NCBI GenBank assembly: GCA_027066265.1
Contig: JAMOOB010000127.1
Span: 1 to 48,623, forward strand
Origin: Desulfurococcales archaeon
GTDB lineage: Archaea; Thermoproteota; Thermoprotei_A; Sulfolobales; Ignisphaeraceae
DNA length: 48,623 nucleotides
Direction of reading: 5' to 3'
Below, one piece after another: positions 7,256 through 15,482 of this stretch (the stretch's first letter is position 1; every line of letters begins with the position of its first letter). A program made the position numbers and the translations under genes. A model generated the notes under the pieces. The model ran no database searches. It saw nothing but the letters and a program-made list of their open reading frames with translations, and had not been told where the DNA came from.

Positions 7256-8667
7256 CGACTCCCATCTTTGTAGTCAAAGACTTTGATCCCTAGCTTGAGA
7301 AGCTCTTCACGAATCTTGTCGCTCAGATCGTATTCTTTCCTTTTCCTTAGCTCGGTTCTTACCCTTATTATCAGATCAACGAGCTTGTATACGAGCTCTA
7401 GATCTATGTTAACCTTCTCTTGAAGAGCCTCTTCTAGAACTGCTAGTACTCTATCGAACTCATTGTATAGGGATAGAGCCCTGAGTGCAACTGCGTGGTT
7501 GTCAAGAGGCTCGATGTCTCGGAAAACCATTGAGGTGAGTTCGTTGATGGCTGCGAGTGCTTGTGGTGTATTGAAATCGTTGCTCATCGCTTCATGGAAT
7601 CTGAGCTCTATTTCCTCCAGTTTTCGCAATGCATTGAGAGCTTTTTCATCGAGCGAGAAGTTTGGTGGTGTAGTATTCACTATTCTCTTCAGCGTTTCTA
7701 CGGCTCTCAACATCTTCTTCCTTAGTTCAGACATACGGTTCAGAGCATCTTCATTGAAGTCTAGCTGCTTACGGTAATGCGCTGAGAAGACCCAGAGTCT
7801 AATGGTTTCAGGTCCCCATTTCGCTATGGCTTCCTTAGCTAGTACTACGTTCTGAAGACTCTTACTCATCTTTTCGCCACGCACAGTTAGGTACCCAATG
7901 TGTATCCAGTACTTGACCCATGGTTTGACGCCGAAGGCAGCTTCAGCCATAGCAATCTCATTCTCGTGATGTGGAAATATCAGATCCTGTCCACCTCCAT
8001 GTATATCGAAAGTGTTTCCAAGGTACTTCGTACTCATAACTACGCACTCTGTATGCCATCCAGGTCTTCCTCTACCCCACGGAGATTCCCACCAAGGTTC
8101 GCCTGGTTTCGCTGCTTTCCATAGAGCGAAATCGAAGGGATGACGTTTCTCTGCCAAGAATTCCTCTTCTTGTCTCCATTCCTCGTAACTACGTCGACCC
8201 GATAGCTTGCCGTAGTCTGGAACGGTAGTGATATCGAAGTATACGGAACCGCTTGGAGCTACGTATGCATGGCCTTTGTCTATCAGTAGCTGTATGAATT
8301 CTATTATTTCCTTTATGTGATGTGTTACGCGAGGATGAACGTTTACAACGATCTTGAGTTTCCTTAGAACTTCGAGGTAATCCTTCGTGTATCTATCCGC
8401 AATCTCTCGCCAATCGACGCCTTCTTTGTGAGCTCTCTTAATGATCTTGTCGTCTATGTCGGTTATGTTCTGAACATGTATTACAGTATATCCCCTTAAA
8501 ATTAGATATCTCTTGATGAAGTCGAACGCTAGGTATGCCCTTACATGTCCTAGATGCGTATAGTCGTAGACCGTAGGTCCGCAGAAGTAAGCCTTGACGA
8601 TGGGCGGATTTCGAGGTTCGAAACGTTCTAAGGATTTGCTAAGCGTATTGAACAAGGTTATCGACAC
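7234..8667 (-). CDS. cysS: Cysteinyl-tRNA synthetase
   Basis: This 477-residue class I aminoacyl-tRNA synthetase charges tRNA-Cys in the cytoplasm. Evidence is the N-terminal YFCGPTVYDYTHLGHVRAY, with the HIGH-type signature and a zinc-ligand Cys; DIDDKIIKRA; the zinc-site WHTECVVMS and HHENEIA; and KMSKSLQN near residue 270. A DALR-type helical domain and a short C-terminal tail follow. The length is normal for archaeal CysRS. The start is GTG 8667, with GGTG about 12 bases upstream. It is probably the first gene of a run with the zinc-finger gene (overlapping) and the 172-residue unknown. Confidence 0.95.
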   Translation of the reverse strand: MSITLFNTLSKSLERFEPRNPPIVKAYFCGPTVYDYTHLGHVRAYLAFDFIKRYLILRGYTVIHVQNITDIDDKIIKRAHKEGVDWREIADRYTKDYLEVLRKLKIVVNVHPRVTHHIKEIIEFIQLLIDKGHAYVAPSGSVYFDITTVPDYGKLSGRRSYEEWRQEEEFLAEKRHPFDFALWKAAKPGEPWWESPWGRGRPGWHTECVVMSTKYLGNTFDIHGGGQDLIFPHHENEIAMAEAAFGVKPWVKYWIHIGYLTVRGEKMSKSLQNVVLAKEAIAKWGPETIRLWVFSAHYRKQLDFNEDALNRMSELRKKMLRAVETLKRIVNTTPPNFSLDEKALNALRKLEEIELRFHEAMSNDFNTPQALAAINELTSMVFRDIEPLDNHAVALRALSLYNEFDRVLAVLEEALQEKVNIDLELVYKLVDLIIRVRTELRKRKEYDLSDKIREELLKLGIKVFDYKDGSRWVFERS

Positions 8668-8708
8668 AAAGGTTGTTCACCATGATCTCTCAGCATCTAT
8701 CTGTGGGT

Positions 8709-8714
8709 AAAAAA
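8709..8714 (-). terminator. U6 run on the minus strand, possible terminator of the 8753-9214 gene
   Basis: Six As on the plus strand give a U-tract in transcripts leaving the 8753-9214 gene, 39 bases past its stop and before cysS. This is consistent with archaeal U-tract termination, but no other support is visible. Confidence 0.25.
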
Positions 8715-8752
8715 CATTGCTTCGTAGTAATACTCTTTGCATCAGTGCTTAG

Positions 8753-9214
8753 TTAGTAGTAGTCCAGTAGCGTATCGGCGAACATTACGTAAACACGGTT
8801 TCCATTATTCTGCGACCTAGTTATCCTTATCCTGAGGGGAGTTTGTGCCGAAGCAAGCGGAGGACTGCATCTATGAAGGTTTAATGCGTCTACCTTTCGT
8901 TCAATTAGTTCGATTAGTTTGTTCAGGTTTGTGGCTAGAGCCGTGGGTACGGTAAAGAATCGACATGCGAGTTCCACTATGCGTTTAGAGTACACGAGCT
9001 CTCGGATTATGTTTTGGAGACGTTCGTGGCTCACAGTATACTTGGAACGAACGAGTTTAGAGATTTCGCGCCAATGAAGGACGAGGTGCTGCTCTAGAAG
9101 CTCCACGATGTATTCAGCTATGGCGTCATTATCGTCGCGCGTATGGAGTTCGACCTCCACATCATCGAGAATCTCATCAAGTTCGAGCTCGTGCTTAAGA
9201 GCCAAAACAGTCAC
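8753..9214 (-). CDS. Hypothetical protein, possible winged helix, 153 aa
   Basis: The start is about ATG 9214, roughly 25-30 bases downstream of a TATA-like ACTTATAG (about 9239-9247 on the minus strand), so the transcript may be leaderless. The N-terminus is acidic (about 10-30). The middle (about 35-90) has a helix pattern (HLVLHWREISKLV, then HERLQNIIRELV, then a short strand pair) that could be a winged helix. The C-terminus is beta-like. There is no motif I can name, and the winged-helix idea is inference. Confidence 0.45.
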   Translation of the reverse strand: MTVLALKHELELDEILDDVEVELHTRDDNDAIAEYIVELLEQHLVLHWREISKLVRSKYTVSHERLQNIIRELVYSKRIVELACRFFTVPTALATNLNKLIELIERKVDALNLHRCSPPLASAQTPLRIRITRSQNNGNRVYVMFADTLLDYY

Positions 9215-9368
9215 CGTTCTGAAAACCGAAGCTAGCCCCTATAAGTTGAACACCTCTTAGACTCGAAAACTTCTTTACCTCAGAACGATGTAGGGAGTAG
9301 CATCGCTGTGTCACCATCTCTAGTCTTAAACCCTAGTTCGACAAATAGAGTGTTGGTGTTAGGTCTAG

Positions 9369-9809
9369 ATGTATGAGTACTACGAAGAGTATTCTGAATA
9401 CGTTGGTCGGAAAAGAGGGCAGCTCATAATAGACGAGAGATTCTGTGGTAGGAGTCTCGAAGTTTATACAGTGGATGGCGAGAAATTGCTAGGGCTAGTA
9501 GACGAGGTTGGATGCAGCGAAATAGGTATGTTTGTAGAGAACACGCCGGTGATAGTGTCTCGAAATGCCATCCTTTACATAGTTACGGGTCTCAGCGATG
9601 TTCATGGAGCTGGTGGTAAGTGTGAGAAGGAGTTCGTACTAGATGAAAACTTCATCGGAAGCGATGTCGTTGTAAAGCTAATCAACGGCCACGAGATTGA
9701 AGGTAGGCTTATCAAGGTCTGTAAAAACGAGATTGCTGTTGCTCAGAGCAATCGAGCTATCGTGGTGCCTCGAACTTCGATTTCGTACATAAAGATACTG
9801 AGGAGGTGA
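9369..9809 (+). CDS. Tandem Sm-like (LSm) domain protein
   Basis: The 146-residue product contains two copies of an Sm-type beta barrel. Repeat 1 (about 24-70) runs from GRSLEVYTVDGEKLLGLVDEV to VSRNAILYI. Repeat 2 (about 95-143) runs from IGSDVVVKLINGHEIEGRLI to VPRTSISYI. Each has the Sm1 pattern (hydrophobic strand, G, then E/LxG strand) and a closing strand like Sm2, with I-x-x-I/V-P/S-R before it. Sm-fold proteins bind U-rich RNA as rings, and a two-domain chain would halve the ring stoichiometry. The next gene, a THUMP protein, starts 2 bases after its stop, behind a Shine-Dalgarno site formed by its last codons. Confidence 0.65.
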   Translation: MYEYYEEYSEYVGRKRGQLIIDERFCGRSLEVYTVDGEKLLGLVDEVGCSEIGMFVENTPVIVSRNAILYIVTGLSDVHGAGGKCEKEFVLDENFIGSDVVVKLINGHEIEGRLIKVCKNEIAVAQSNRAIVVPRTSISYIKILRR

Positions 9810-9811
9810 TT

Positions 9812-10363
9812 ATGAGCTTCAACCTCATCATAACCTACGAGCCAGGTCCACAACATCTCGACCACGTATTCAAGCAGCTCAATAGTTGCATAGGTACTTC
9901 GTACGTTGTTCTAAGAGCTAGACCCTCACTCCTCTTGCTACGTGTCGACGATCCTTACAGAGTATGGTACGAATTAAAGAAGACGCTGTACCGAACCGAA
10001 ACACCTATCCAGAGGATAATTCCCGTAGATGAGGTTGTGGATCCGTTAGTGGATCGAGTTGCTAAGAAAGCGCGTGAATATGCATTGAAGAGGATCCCCG
10101 AAAACTCTACGTATCGCGTTACACTTCATGGCAAGCTGTATAAAGTAGATCAAAGCGGAAGACTTGTGAAGGAGAGTAGTATTGAAGCGATAAAAGCTAT
10201 TGCGAATGGCATCGATAGGAAAGTCGATCTAAAGAATCCACAGTGGGTAGTGTACGTAAGGACCGTACCAGTAGGTAAATGGTTTGTTGTGGCAGCTCTA
10301 AGCGTTGCGAAAGCGATAGTGTTTAAGAATGTACGTGTTGGTGAACCTGAATCACCTCTATAG
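9812..10363 (+). CDS. THUMP domain protein (Tan1/THUMPD1-like)
   Basis: The ATG at 9812 follows a near-perfect AGGAGGTGA at 9801-9809, so the upstream in-frame GTG at 9806 is not the start. The 183-residue protein has a ferredoxin-like N-terminal part and a THUMP RNA-binding domain: YRVTLHGKLYKVD, then IANGIDRKVDLKNPQWVVYVRTV. No methyltransferase or thiouridylase domain is attached. Stand-alone THUMP proteins of this kind (Tan1, THUMPD1) are adaptors that bring tRNA to the ac4C acetyltransferase. A TmcA-type acetyltransferase lies at 31842-34382 in this window. The functional link is inference, since archaeal and bacterial TmcA enzymes can act alone. Confidence 0.75.
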   Translation: MSFNLIITYEPGPQHLDHVFKQLNSCIGTSYVVLRARPSLLLLRVDDPYRVWYELKKTLYRTETPIQRIIPVDEVVDPLVDRVAKKAREYALKRIPENSTYRVTLHGKLYKVDQSGRLVKESSIEAIKAIANGIDRKVDLKNPQWVVYVRTVPVGKWFVVAALSVAKAIVFKNVRVGEPESPL

Positions 10364-10529
10364 ATGCGGGTTCAAGTTGAATATCTTTCCGAAGCTTGCT
10401 TCGCTTCCTCAAGGCGTAGTACGACACTACAACTATTGCTAGCGAAACTATGAGTATCGGAAGTAGAGATGAATCGAGATAACCATGCATAGAAGGTCTC
10501 GGGCTAATGGACGTTGCGATCCACGGCAT
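10323..10529 (-). CDS. Small single-span membrane protein
   Basis: The 68-residue product has one clear transmembrane segment (SSLLPILIVSLAIVVVSYYA, about 20-40) followed by a basic stretch (LRKRSKLRK), so the C-terminus is probably cytoplasmic. Its ATG lies within the end of the upstream membrane-protein gene (26-base overlap), which suggests coupling. Its 3' end overlaps the convergent THUMP gene by 41 bases. No family is recognised. The overlap on both ends weakens the call, but the hydrophobic span is convincing. Confidence 0.45.
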   Translation of the reverse strand: MPWIATSISPRPSMHGYLDSSLLPILIVSLAIVVVSYYALRKRSKLRKDIQLEPASIEVIQVHQHVHS

Positions 10530-11244
10530 TTCTGTGTTCAGAAGCCTCCCCCGGCATCAATCCGTACCTCTCAATAATATCCTTAAGCTTTGCTGGATCC
10601 GATGCGTAGAATCGTAGTGCTTGACGACTCTTTCTATCGAAGATTTCGACGAATCCTCGTCGAAGATCGTAGTGCACGGTATACCTATTGCGATCGAGAG
10701 GAAACGGTATTGAGATTGATGGATTCACGCCTACAATTCCTCCTCTACGTACTTCGTAGCTCATTACAGCTATGATCATCTTCCTAGGCATTAATGCGTA
10801 GCGTAAAGCATACATCGACGCTATCACTATACCGTAGAATGCTAAGTACCGTACGAATAGCTCTAGTTTATCGATTTCGATGCCTGGGATTATCACGGAT
10901 CTCAGTATCTGGAAGAGCGAGAACCATAGTAATAGCGGTACGAATGTAAATAGTAGGAATCGGGTCATCATCTGCTTCATTTCTTTGGATAGCTCTACAT
11001 CTCGTGAAGCAATGGAGAGAACTTCCTGCTGTGAAACCTTCATCAGTACAGAGCCCGACATCGCTATCTGCGTGCTTACCTTCTTGCTACGGATCTTGGG
11101 GATCACGGTCATTGCTATCAGTATCACGACGAAGTATGCTATGAATACGTAGCCTACGTATTGAGGAGGTACGTACGTAGATATTAGGGAGAATAGAACT
11201 ACGAACAGCATCGATGATAGTACGCTCTTTACATCGAATCTCAT
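10504..11244 (-). CDS. Integral membrane protein (DUF2208-like)
   Basis: The 246-residue protein has two hydrophobic pairs: about 8-50 (VLSSMLFVVLFSLIST and VGYVFIAYFVVILIAM) and about 92-150 (FLLFTFVPLLLWFSLF and YLAFYGIVIASMYAL). A soluble loop with a basic segment lies between them. A cytoplasmic C-terminal domain (about 155-246) contains SYEVRRGGIVGVNPSISIPFPL and FVEIFDRKSRQALRFYASDP, resembling a small beta domain. It resembles the uncharacterised archaeal membrane family DUF2208 from memory only. The start is ATG 11244. A TATA-like AATAATTTTT lies about 25-30 bases upstream. The 68-residue membrane gene follows it. Confidence 0.65.
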   Translation of the reverse strand: MRFDVKSVLSSMLFVVLFSLISTYVPPQYVGYVFIAYFVVILIAMTVIPKIRSKKVSTQIAMSGSVLMKVSQQEVLSIASRDVELSKEMKQMMTRFLLFTFVPLLLWFSLFQILRSVIIPGIEIDKLELFVRYLAFYGIVIASMYALRYALMPRKMIIAVMSYEVRRGGIVGVNPSISIPFPLDRNRYTVHYDLRRGFVEIFDRKSRQALRFYASDPAKLKDIIERYGLMPGEASEHRNAVDRNVH

Positions 11245-11289
11245 CTTGAATCCCGCCGCACTCTAAGAAAGCAAAAATTATTTATGTTA

Positions 11290-11499
11290 TTACGCTTGCT
11301 TCGTGAACTTCCTAACGATATACATTCGATCTGTATCGCGTCTTATCTCCACGGTCTCCGACACCAGTTTATACTTGCATACGATACATTGGTACGTGTA
11401 GGTTATGGTAACGCTCTTACCATGGTTTTCGCTCTGGATGTATAGCAGCATTGTGTTTCTGCATCGGGGACATACGTTTACGTTCTTCGCTACGTCCAT
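11290..11499 (-). CDS. Small zinc-ribbon protein
   Basis: The 69-residue product carries one Cys4 zinc ribbon (CPRC at residues 10-13, CIVC at about 38-41) with a beta-hairpin between, then a basic tail. Stand-alone ribbons of this size occur among archaeal ribosomal, transcription and hypothetical proteins, and this one is not specific enough to name. ATG 11499 has GGTG 7 bases upstream, and that GGTG lies within the hairpin-forming inverted repeat at 11504-11529. It precedes the membrane-protein gene by 45 bases. Confidence 0.6.
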   Translation of the reverse strand: MDVAKNVNVCPRCRNTMLLYIQSENHGKSVTITYTYQCIVCKYKLVSETVEIRRDTDRMYIVRKFTKQA

Positions 11500-11503
11500 T
11501 GTT

Positions 11504-11529
11504 CAACACCGTGTTTCTACGCGGTGTTG
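11504..11529. promoter_or_regulatory. Perfect 8-base inverted repeat overlapping a ribosome binding site
   Basis: CAACACCG at 11504-11511 and CGGTGTTG at 11522-11529 form an 8-bp stem with a 10-base loop. The repeat lies just upstream of the zinc-ribbon gene (ATG 11499) and contains its GGTG ribosome binding site. It is also upstream of the divergent M24 peptidase. It could be an operator for a dimeric regulator or an mRNA hairpin hiding the Shine-Dalgarno site. Neither is shown. Confidence 0.4.
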
Positions 11530-11628
11530 TATCCTAGGCTAGCTACGTCGACGCTCTTCGAAACAGTCCTCGTGCTGGGGAAACATAAAGTTTTTGCTCG
11601 AAAAAGATGCGGAACGGTATGGGGGCTC

Positions 11629-12759
11629 TTGAATACGTTGCTAAGACTCAAGCTAGATCGAGTTCTCGCTAATCTCAGGAGTATTGGCGTAGACGCATGT
11701 ATTTTGACTAACACGAGCTTCGTTAAATGGCTTTTACCGGAACTGCACGCTCCTCCGATAGATCGTGTTGCTTATGCGGTGCTGTTGGATGTTGCTAACA
11801 GTAATTGTATTGTGTATGTTCCTCCGCTCGAAGCGTGGAGAGCGATAGATTTGTATGGAGATAGCGTGGATGTTGTTGCCGTATCTAAGAAGAGCCTTGA
11901 GCTAGGTAAAGATATTAAGGTCGTCGACGACCATCTAGCGGATGTATCGAAGAGAATCGAGGGATTCAAGAGGATAGGATGTGATTCTGCGTCATTCAAC
12001 GAAATTACACGAAGATTTCGCGATAGCGTTGTCGTGTTGGTGGATTCGATGATTAGGAGATTGCGTAGGAACAAGATGGAGGAGGAGATTGAACGTATTA
12101 AGAAGGCTACCGAGATCGCTGAACGTGCATTGTTGAATGCATTGAACGAGATTCGTCCAGGTATGACGGAGCTCGAGATTGTGTCCGTGCTCGAACGTGA
12201 GCTACGACGATTAGGTTCGAGAGCCTACCCATTCAATACCATCGTAGCAGTCGGGAAGAATGCAGCCTATCCTCATCATGTGCCGTGTAGTACGAAGTTC
12301 GAGGGCCGCGAACCCATACTGATAGATTTCGGTGCATGGTTTGAAGGCTATGTCTCGGATATCACTAGAATGATTATTCCGAAGAGTCTAGGTGAGGAGT
12401 ACGTTGATGTAGTTCGAGGTGTTGAGGCTGTAATGAATGCCATTAGCGAAAGTCTAAGCCATGTGCATGGCGGTGTGAAGGCTAGCGAACTTGATGGTAT
12501 AGCTAGGAGTGTTCTTGAACGCTATGGTTACGATAAACAGTTCATGCATGGTCTTGGACACGGAGTAGGAGTGGATGTACACGAAGAACCTGCGATCTCG
12601 CCTACGTCTCGCGATGTGTTGGAGAAGAACGATGTCGTAACCATAGAGCCCGGGATCTATTTATGGGGTCGCTGGGGGGTTAGGATAGAGGAGCTCGTAG
12701 TTGTTAAGGAGAATGGAGCTGAAAAACTAACCAAGATTCCGCAAGTGCTTGAGGTGTAG
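11629..12759 (+). CDS. pepQ: M24 family metallopeptidase (Xaa-Pro dipeptidase/aminopeptidase-like)
   Basis: The protein has an N-terminal creatinase-type domain and a C-terminal pita-bread catalytic domain. All five metal ligands are visible: Asp in LIDFGAW, Asp in VSDITRMI, His in HGLGHGVGVD, Glu in TIEPGIYL and Glu in RIEELVVV. It cleaves peptides at X-Pro bonds, probably in peptide turnover. The frame is open from GTG 11524, but homologues begin at about LRLKLDRVLANLRSIGVD, and a TATA-like ATAAAGTTTTT lies near 11585-11595. I therefore prefer TTG 11629 or 11638. It heads a four-gene run, with the DegT gene's ribosome binding site in its last codons. Confidence 0.85.
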   Translation: MNTLLRLKLDRVLANLRSIGVDACILTNTSFVKWLLPELHAPPIDRVAYAVLLDVANSNCIVYVPPLEAWRAIDLYGDSVDVVAVSKKSLELGKDIKVVDDHLADVSKRIEGFKRIGCDSASFNEITRRFRDSVVVLVDSMIRRLRRNKMEEEIERIKKATEIAERALLNALNEIRPGMTELEIVSVLERELRRLGSRAYPFNTIVAVGKNAAYPHHVPCSTKFEGREPILIDFGAWFEGYVSDITRMIIPKSLGEEYVDVVRGVEAVMNAISESLSHVHGGVKASELDGIARSVLERYGYDKQFMHGLGHGVGVDVHEEPAISPTSRDVLEKNDVVTIEPGIYLWGRWGVRIEELVVVKENGAEKLTKIPQVLEV

Positions 12760-12763
12760 TACT

Positions 12764-13867
12764 GTGCGTATTCGAATGTTTGTGCCTGCTATAGAAGAAG
12801 AGGAGATAGAAGCTGTTGTGAGGGTTCTCAGATCGCGTTGGTTGGTACATGGTCCGGAAGTGGAAGCGTTTGAAAAAGAATTCGCTGAGTATATCGGTAC
12901 AAAGTATGCATTAGCTGTAAGCAACGGCACGGTAGCGCTAACATTGATACTGAAAGCGCTTGACATAGGTCCCGGAGACGAGGTTCTAGTCCCGGACTAC
13001 ACATTCATTGCGACGGCAACCTCGGTCCTGATGGTGGGAGCGAAACCTGTTCCCGTAGATGTTGAGTGGGATACATTCAACATCTCGATAGAGGACGTTC
13101 TGAACAAGCTTTCACCTCGTGTCAAAGCGATAATAGCCGTGCACCTATTTGGTCATCCAGCGGATGTCAAGGCATTGAAAGAGATCGCTGAAGATCGAGG
13201 AATAGCGCTGATCGAAGATGCTGCACAAGCTCATGGCGCTGAAGCGTATGGTAAGAAAGTCGGTTCGTTCGGTATAGCAACAGCATTCAGCTTCTATGCA
13301 ACGAAGAACATGACGACAGGAGAGGGAGGCATAGTAACGACGGACGATAGGAGAATTGCGGAACGTATAGCGCTGCTGCGTAACCATGGTCAAGTAGCTC
13401 GATACGTACACGAAATCCTAGGAGGAAACTTTAGAATGACAGCAATTCAAGCAGCTATCGGGCGTATTCAACTCAGAAAACTCGATAGATTGAACGATGC
13501 TAGACGAAGGAATGCAAGCTTTCTAACGCAACTCCTATCAAACGTAGAGGGTCTCGAACTTCCAGTTGAGAAGAGCTGGGCTAAACATGTATACCATCTC
13601 TACGCAGTGAAGATACGTGGTATCGATAGGGATTGCGTTCGCGAATGCATGCTTAGGAACGGTATCGAAGTTGGGATCCACTACCCTGTACCTATACATA
13701 GGCAACCGTTGTTCCAGAAACTTGGTTACGAAGAATGCTGTCCAAATGCTGTCGAACTAAGCAAGTGCGAACTTAGCTTACCAGTACACCCATACCTAAC
13801 CAAGGAGGATGTTGAATTCGTAGCACAAACACTTAAGCAGTGTATCGATAGGTGCCGTACTCAATGA
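12764..13867 (+). CDS. DegT/DnrJ/EryC1/StrS-type PLP aminotransferase
   Basis: The 367-residue protein is a sugar-aminotransferase-family member. It shows SRWLVHGPEVEAFEKEFA, the SNGTVAL motif, PGDEVLVPDYTFIATA, IEDAAQAHGA (Asp contacts the PLP ring) and SFYATKNMTTGEGG, whose Lys is the Schiff-base residue. RMTAIQAAIGRIQL follows. This family aminates keto-sugars for lipopolysaccharide, glycan or antibiotic synthesis, but no sugar genes are nearby. GAGGTG at 12751-12756, 7 bases before GTG 12764, decides the start. The stop overlaps the DHH gene start as ATGA. Substrate unknown. Confidence 0.88.
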   Translation: MRIRMFVPAIEEEEIEAVVRVLRSRWLVHGPEVEAFEKEFAEYIGTKYALAVSNGTVALTLILKALDIGPGDEVLVPDYTFIATATSVLMVGAKPVPVDVEWDTFNISIEDVLNKLSPRVKAIIAVHLFGHPADVKALKEIAEDRGIALIEDAAQAHGAEAYGKKVGSFGIATAFSFYATKNMTTGEGGIVTTDDRRIAERIALLRNHGQVARYVHEILGGNFRMTAIQAAIGRIQLRKLDRLNDARRRNASFLTQLLSNVEGLELPVEKSWAKHVYHLYAVKIRGIDRDCVRECMLRNGIEVGIHYPVPIHRQPLFQKLGYEECCPNAVELSKCELSLPVHPYLTKEDVEFVAQTLKQCIDRCRTQ

Positions 13868-14928
13868 GCACAGCGATAATTACGCATAACGATCTAGACG
13901 GAGTTTTTTCTGCTGCTGTATACATAGCATTGAAGGGCATCGACGAACCGTTTATTGTAGTATGTAGTCCGAAGGAGGTTGCTAAATGCATAGAACACGC
14001 GATCAATAAAGGATTCAAACACATCGCAGTAATGGATCTAGGGCTTAACGAAGCTCAATTCGAATACCTTAAGAAGATCCTGGAGAGAGCTCACGATGTT
14101 GAGATAGAGTGGTTTGATCATCATAGATGGAAGTTTGTGGGATCTTCGATCGATCCTGTAACGATGTTGAAACAGCTAGGTGTAGAGCTGCATCTTCGTA
14201 GCGATACGTGTGCTACGGGCGTTGTATACGATGTGTATCGAGATCTCGATCCAGGAAATATTGAGGGATTCGTTAATGCTGTATGCGCAGTTGATTGTTG
14301 GAGATTCGATAACGCATACGCACCGTACCTAATGAGATGGTTCGAGATGGTAGCTAGAAGAAACGGATACAGTAAAGAAAAGCTGACGAGTCTCATAAAG
14401 GAGATCGCTACGATGATGAGGAGAGGTGTCGATGTAAGTAGCTTTGTACGCGATATCGAGCCCTACGTAATCGAATACGTAGATCAGGAACTTGATGTGC
14501 TTCGCAACGATAGAATTGAGAAGAACCTCAGAGTATTCGAGGTTGAAGGAGTTAAGTTCTGTGTAGTTGATTCGATGCCCGGGACTATCAACCTCAGTGC
14601 TTTAGCTACCTACGTAGCGTCTCGATGGCAATGCAACGTTGTTGCGGTGGTCAAGGGGGAAGATGCTAAGGTAAGTCTACGCTCATTAAGTGCTTACTCC
14701 AAATGTAGACTCAACGAGCTGGCAGCGTTGCTAAGCAAAGGAATGGGGGGAGGACATCCGCAAGCTGCCGGCTTAACGTTGAGGTTGAGTGCTTTCGAAA
14801 GAATCGTAGTGCGATTAATTCAATTGTTTGGAAAGAGATGGGTCTCGAAGATCGTTGCGAGGAAATTCGTAGCTACCGTTTTAGAGAACATAGATGCTGT
14901 GAGGAAGAGTTGCAGAGAACTTACATAG
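13864..14928 (+). CDS. DHH/DHHA1 family phosphoesterase
   Basis: The 354-residue protein has a DHH domain (THNDLDGVFSAAVY with metal-binding Asp residues, DLGLN, WFDHHRW) and a C-terminal DHHA1 RNA/DNA-binding domain ending GMGGGHPQAAG. Relatives cleave oligoribonucleotides, cyclic dinucleotides or single-stranded DNA (RecJ, NrnA, GdpP). The intact motifs suggest an active phosphodiesterase. The substrate is not readable. Start ATG 13864 overlaps the DegT stop by 4 bases. A second DHH protein lies at 36620-37594, but the two are not close copies. Confidence 0.85.
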   Translation: MSTAIITHNDLDGVFSAAVYIALKGIDEPFIVVCSPKEVAKCIEHAINKGFKHIAVMDLGLNEAQFEYLKKILERAHDVEIEWFDHHRWKFVGSSIDPVTMLKQLGVELHLRSDTCATGVVYDVYRDLDPGNIEGFVNAVCAVDCWRFDNAYAPYLMRWFEMVARRNGYSKEKLTSLIKEIATMMRRGVDVSSFVRDIEPYVIEYVDQELDVLRNDRIEKNLRVFEVEGVKFCVVDSMPGTINLSALATYVASRWQCNVVAVVKGEDAKVSLRSLSAYSKCRLNELAALLSKGMGGGHPQAAGLTLRLSAFERIVVRLIQLFGKRWVSKIVARKFVATVLENIDAVRKSCRELT

Positions 14929-15482
14929 GTCTAGATCTCGCTGCTAGTCCTCGTAGATGTACAGGGTTCGCATTGATAGTTGAACAAGGTTGTGCTACAC
15001 TGAGAGAAGTACGTTGCTTGTTTACGGATAACGAGATCTTAGGATTGATACGATCTTTAATCCCGATCTCTAGTCGCGTTGTTGTGGCGATCGACGCTCC
15101 TCTTTCGTTTCCTAAAAATGGTTTTATCAGGGATGTTGATAAGAAGATGATTAGCTTAGGTCTTAGGGTACTGCCTCCGGGTTTGAAGGGTATGAAGCTT
15201 CTAACTGGACGCGCCATCAAGCTATGCAACGAACTGAGAAGCATTGGTATAGAAGTAATCGAAACTCATCCACGAAGCGTCCTGAAATCGTCAGGGTGCC
15301 TTGATGTGGAATCGCTTCTCGAGAAGCTGAATATCGAGAGGAAGACTGTCGCGTTTCAAGGTCACAAAGATCTTACTGATGCCGTACTCGCAGCGATAGC
15401 AGCATTCTGTCTAGATCATGGTTGCAGCTATAGCGTTGTGGGAAACGAAGGAACTATATACGTGCTGAGCAAGATCTGTTAA
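14910..15482 (+). CDS. DUF429-like predicted nuclease (RNase H-like fold)
   Basis: About 190 residues. Motifs are YIGLDLAASPRRCTGFALI at the start, VVVAIDAPLSFP in the middle, a Gly-Arg (LTGRAIKL) segment, VIETHPRSVL, and KDLTDAVLAAIAAF at the end. These conserved acidic residues in an RNase H-like order match DUF429 proteins, predicted nucleases of unknown substrate. An ORF extends upstream to 14838, but TTG 14910, behind GAGGAAG, gives a protein beginning where the family does. It overlaps the DHH gene by 19 bases. The 3' end overlaps the convergent AAA ATPase by 4 bases. Confidence 0.75.
   Translation: MQRTYIGLDLAASPRRCTGFALIVEQGCATLREVRCLFTDNEILGLIRSLIPISSRVVVAIDAPLSFPKNGFIRDVDKKMISLGLRVLPPGLKGMKLLTGRAIKLCNELRSIGIEVIETHPRSVLKSSGCLDVESLLEKLNIERKTVAFQGHKDLTDAVLAAIAAFCLDHGCSYSVVGNEGTIYVLSKIC

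Noticed and set aside
9806-9811. GTG 9806 as start of the THUMP gene
   Set aside because: It lies inside the AGGAGGTGA ribosome binding site that serves ATG 9812.
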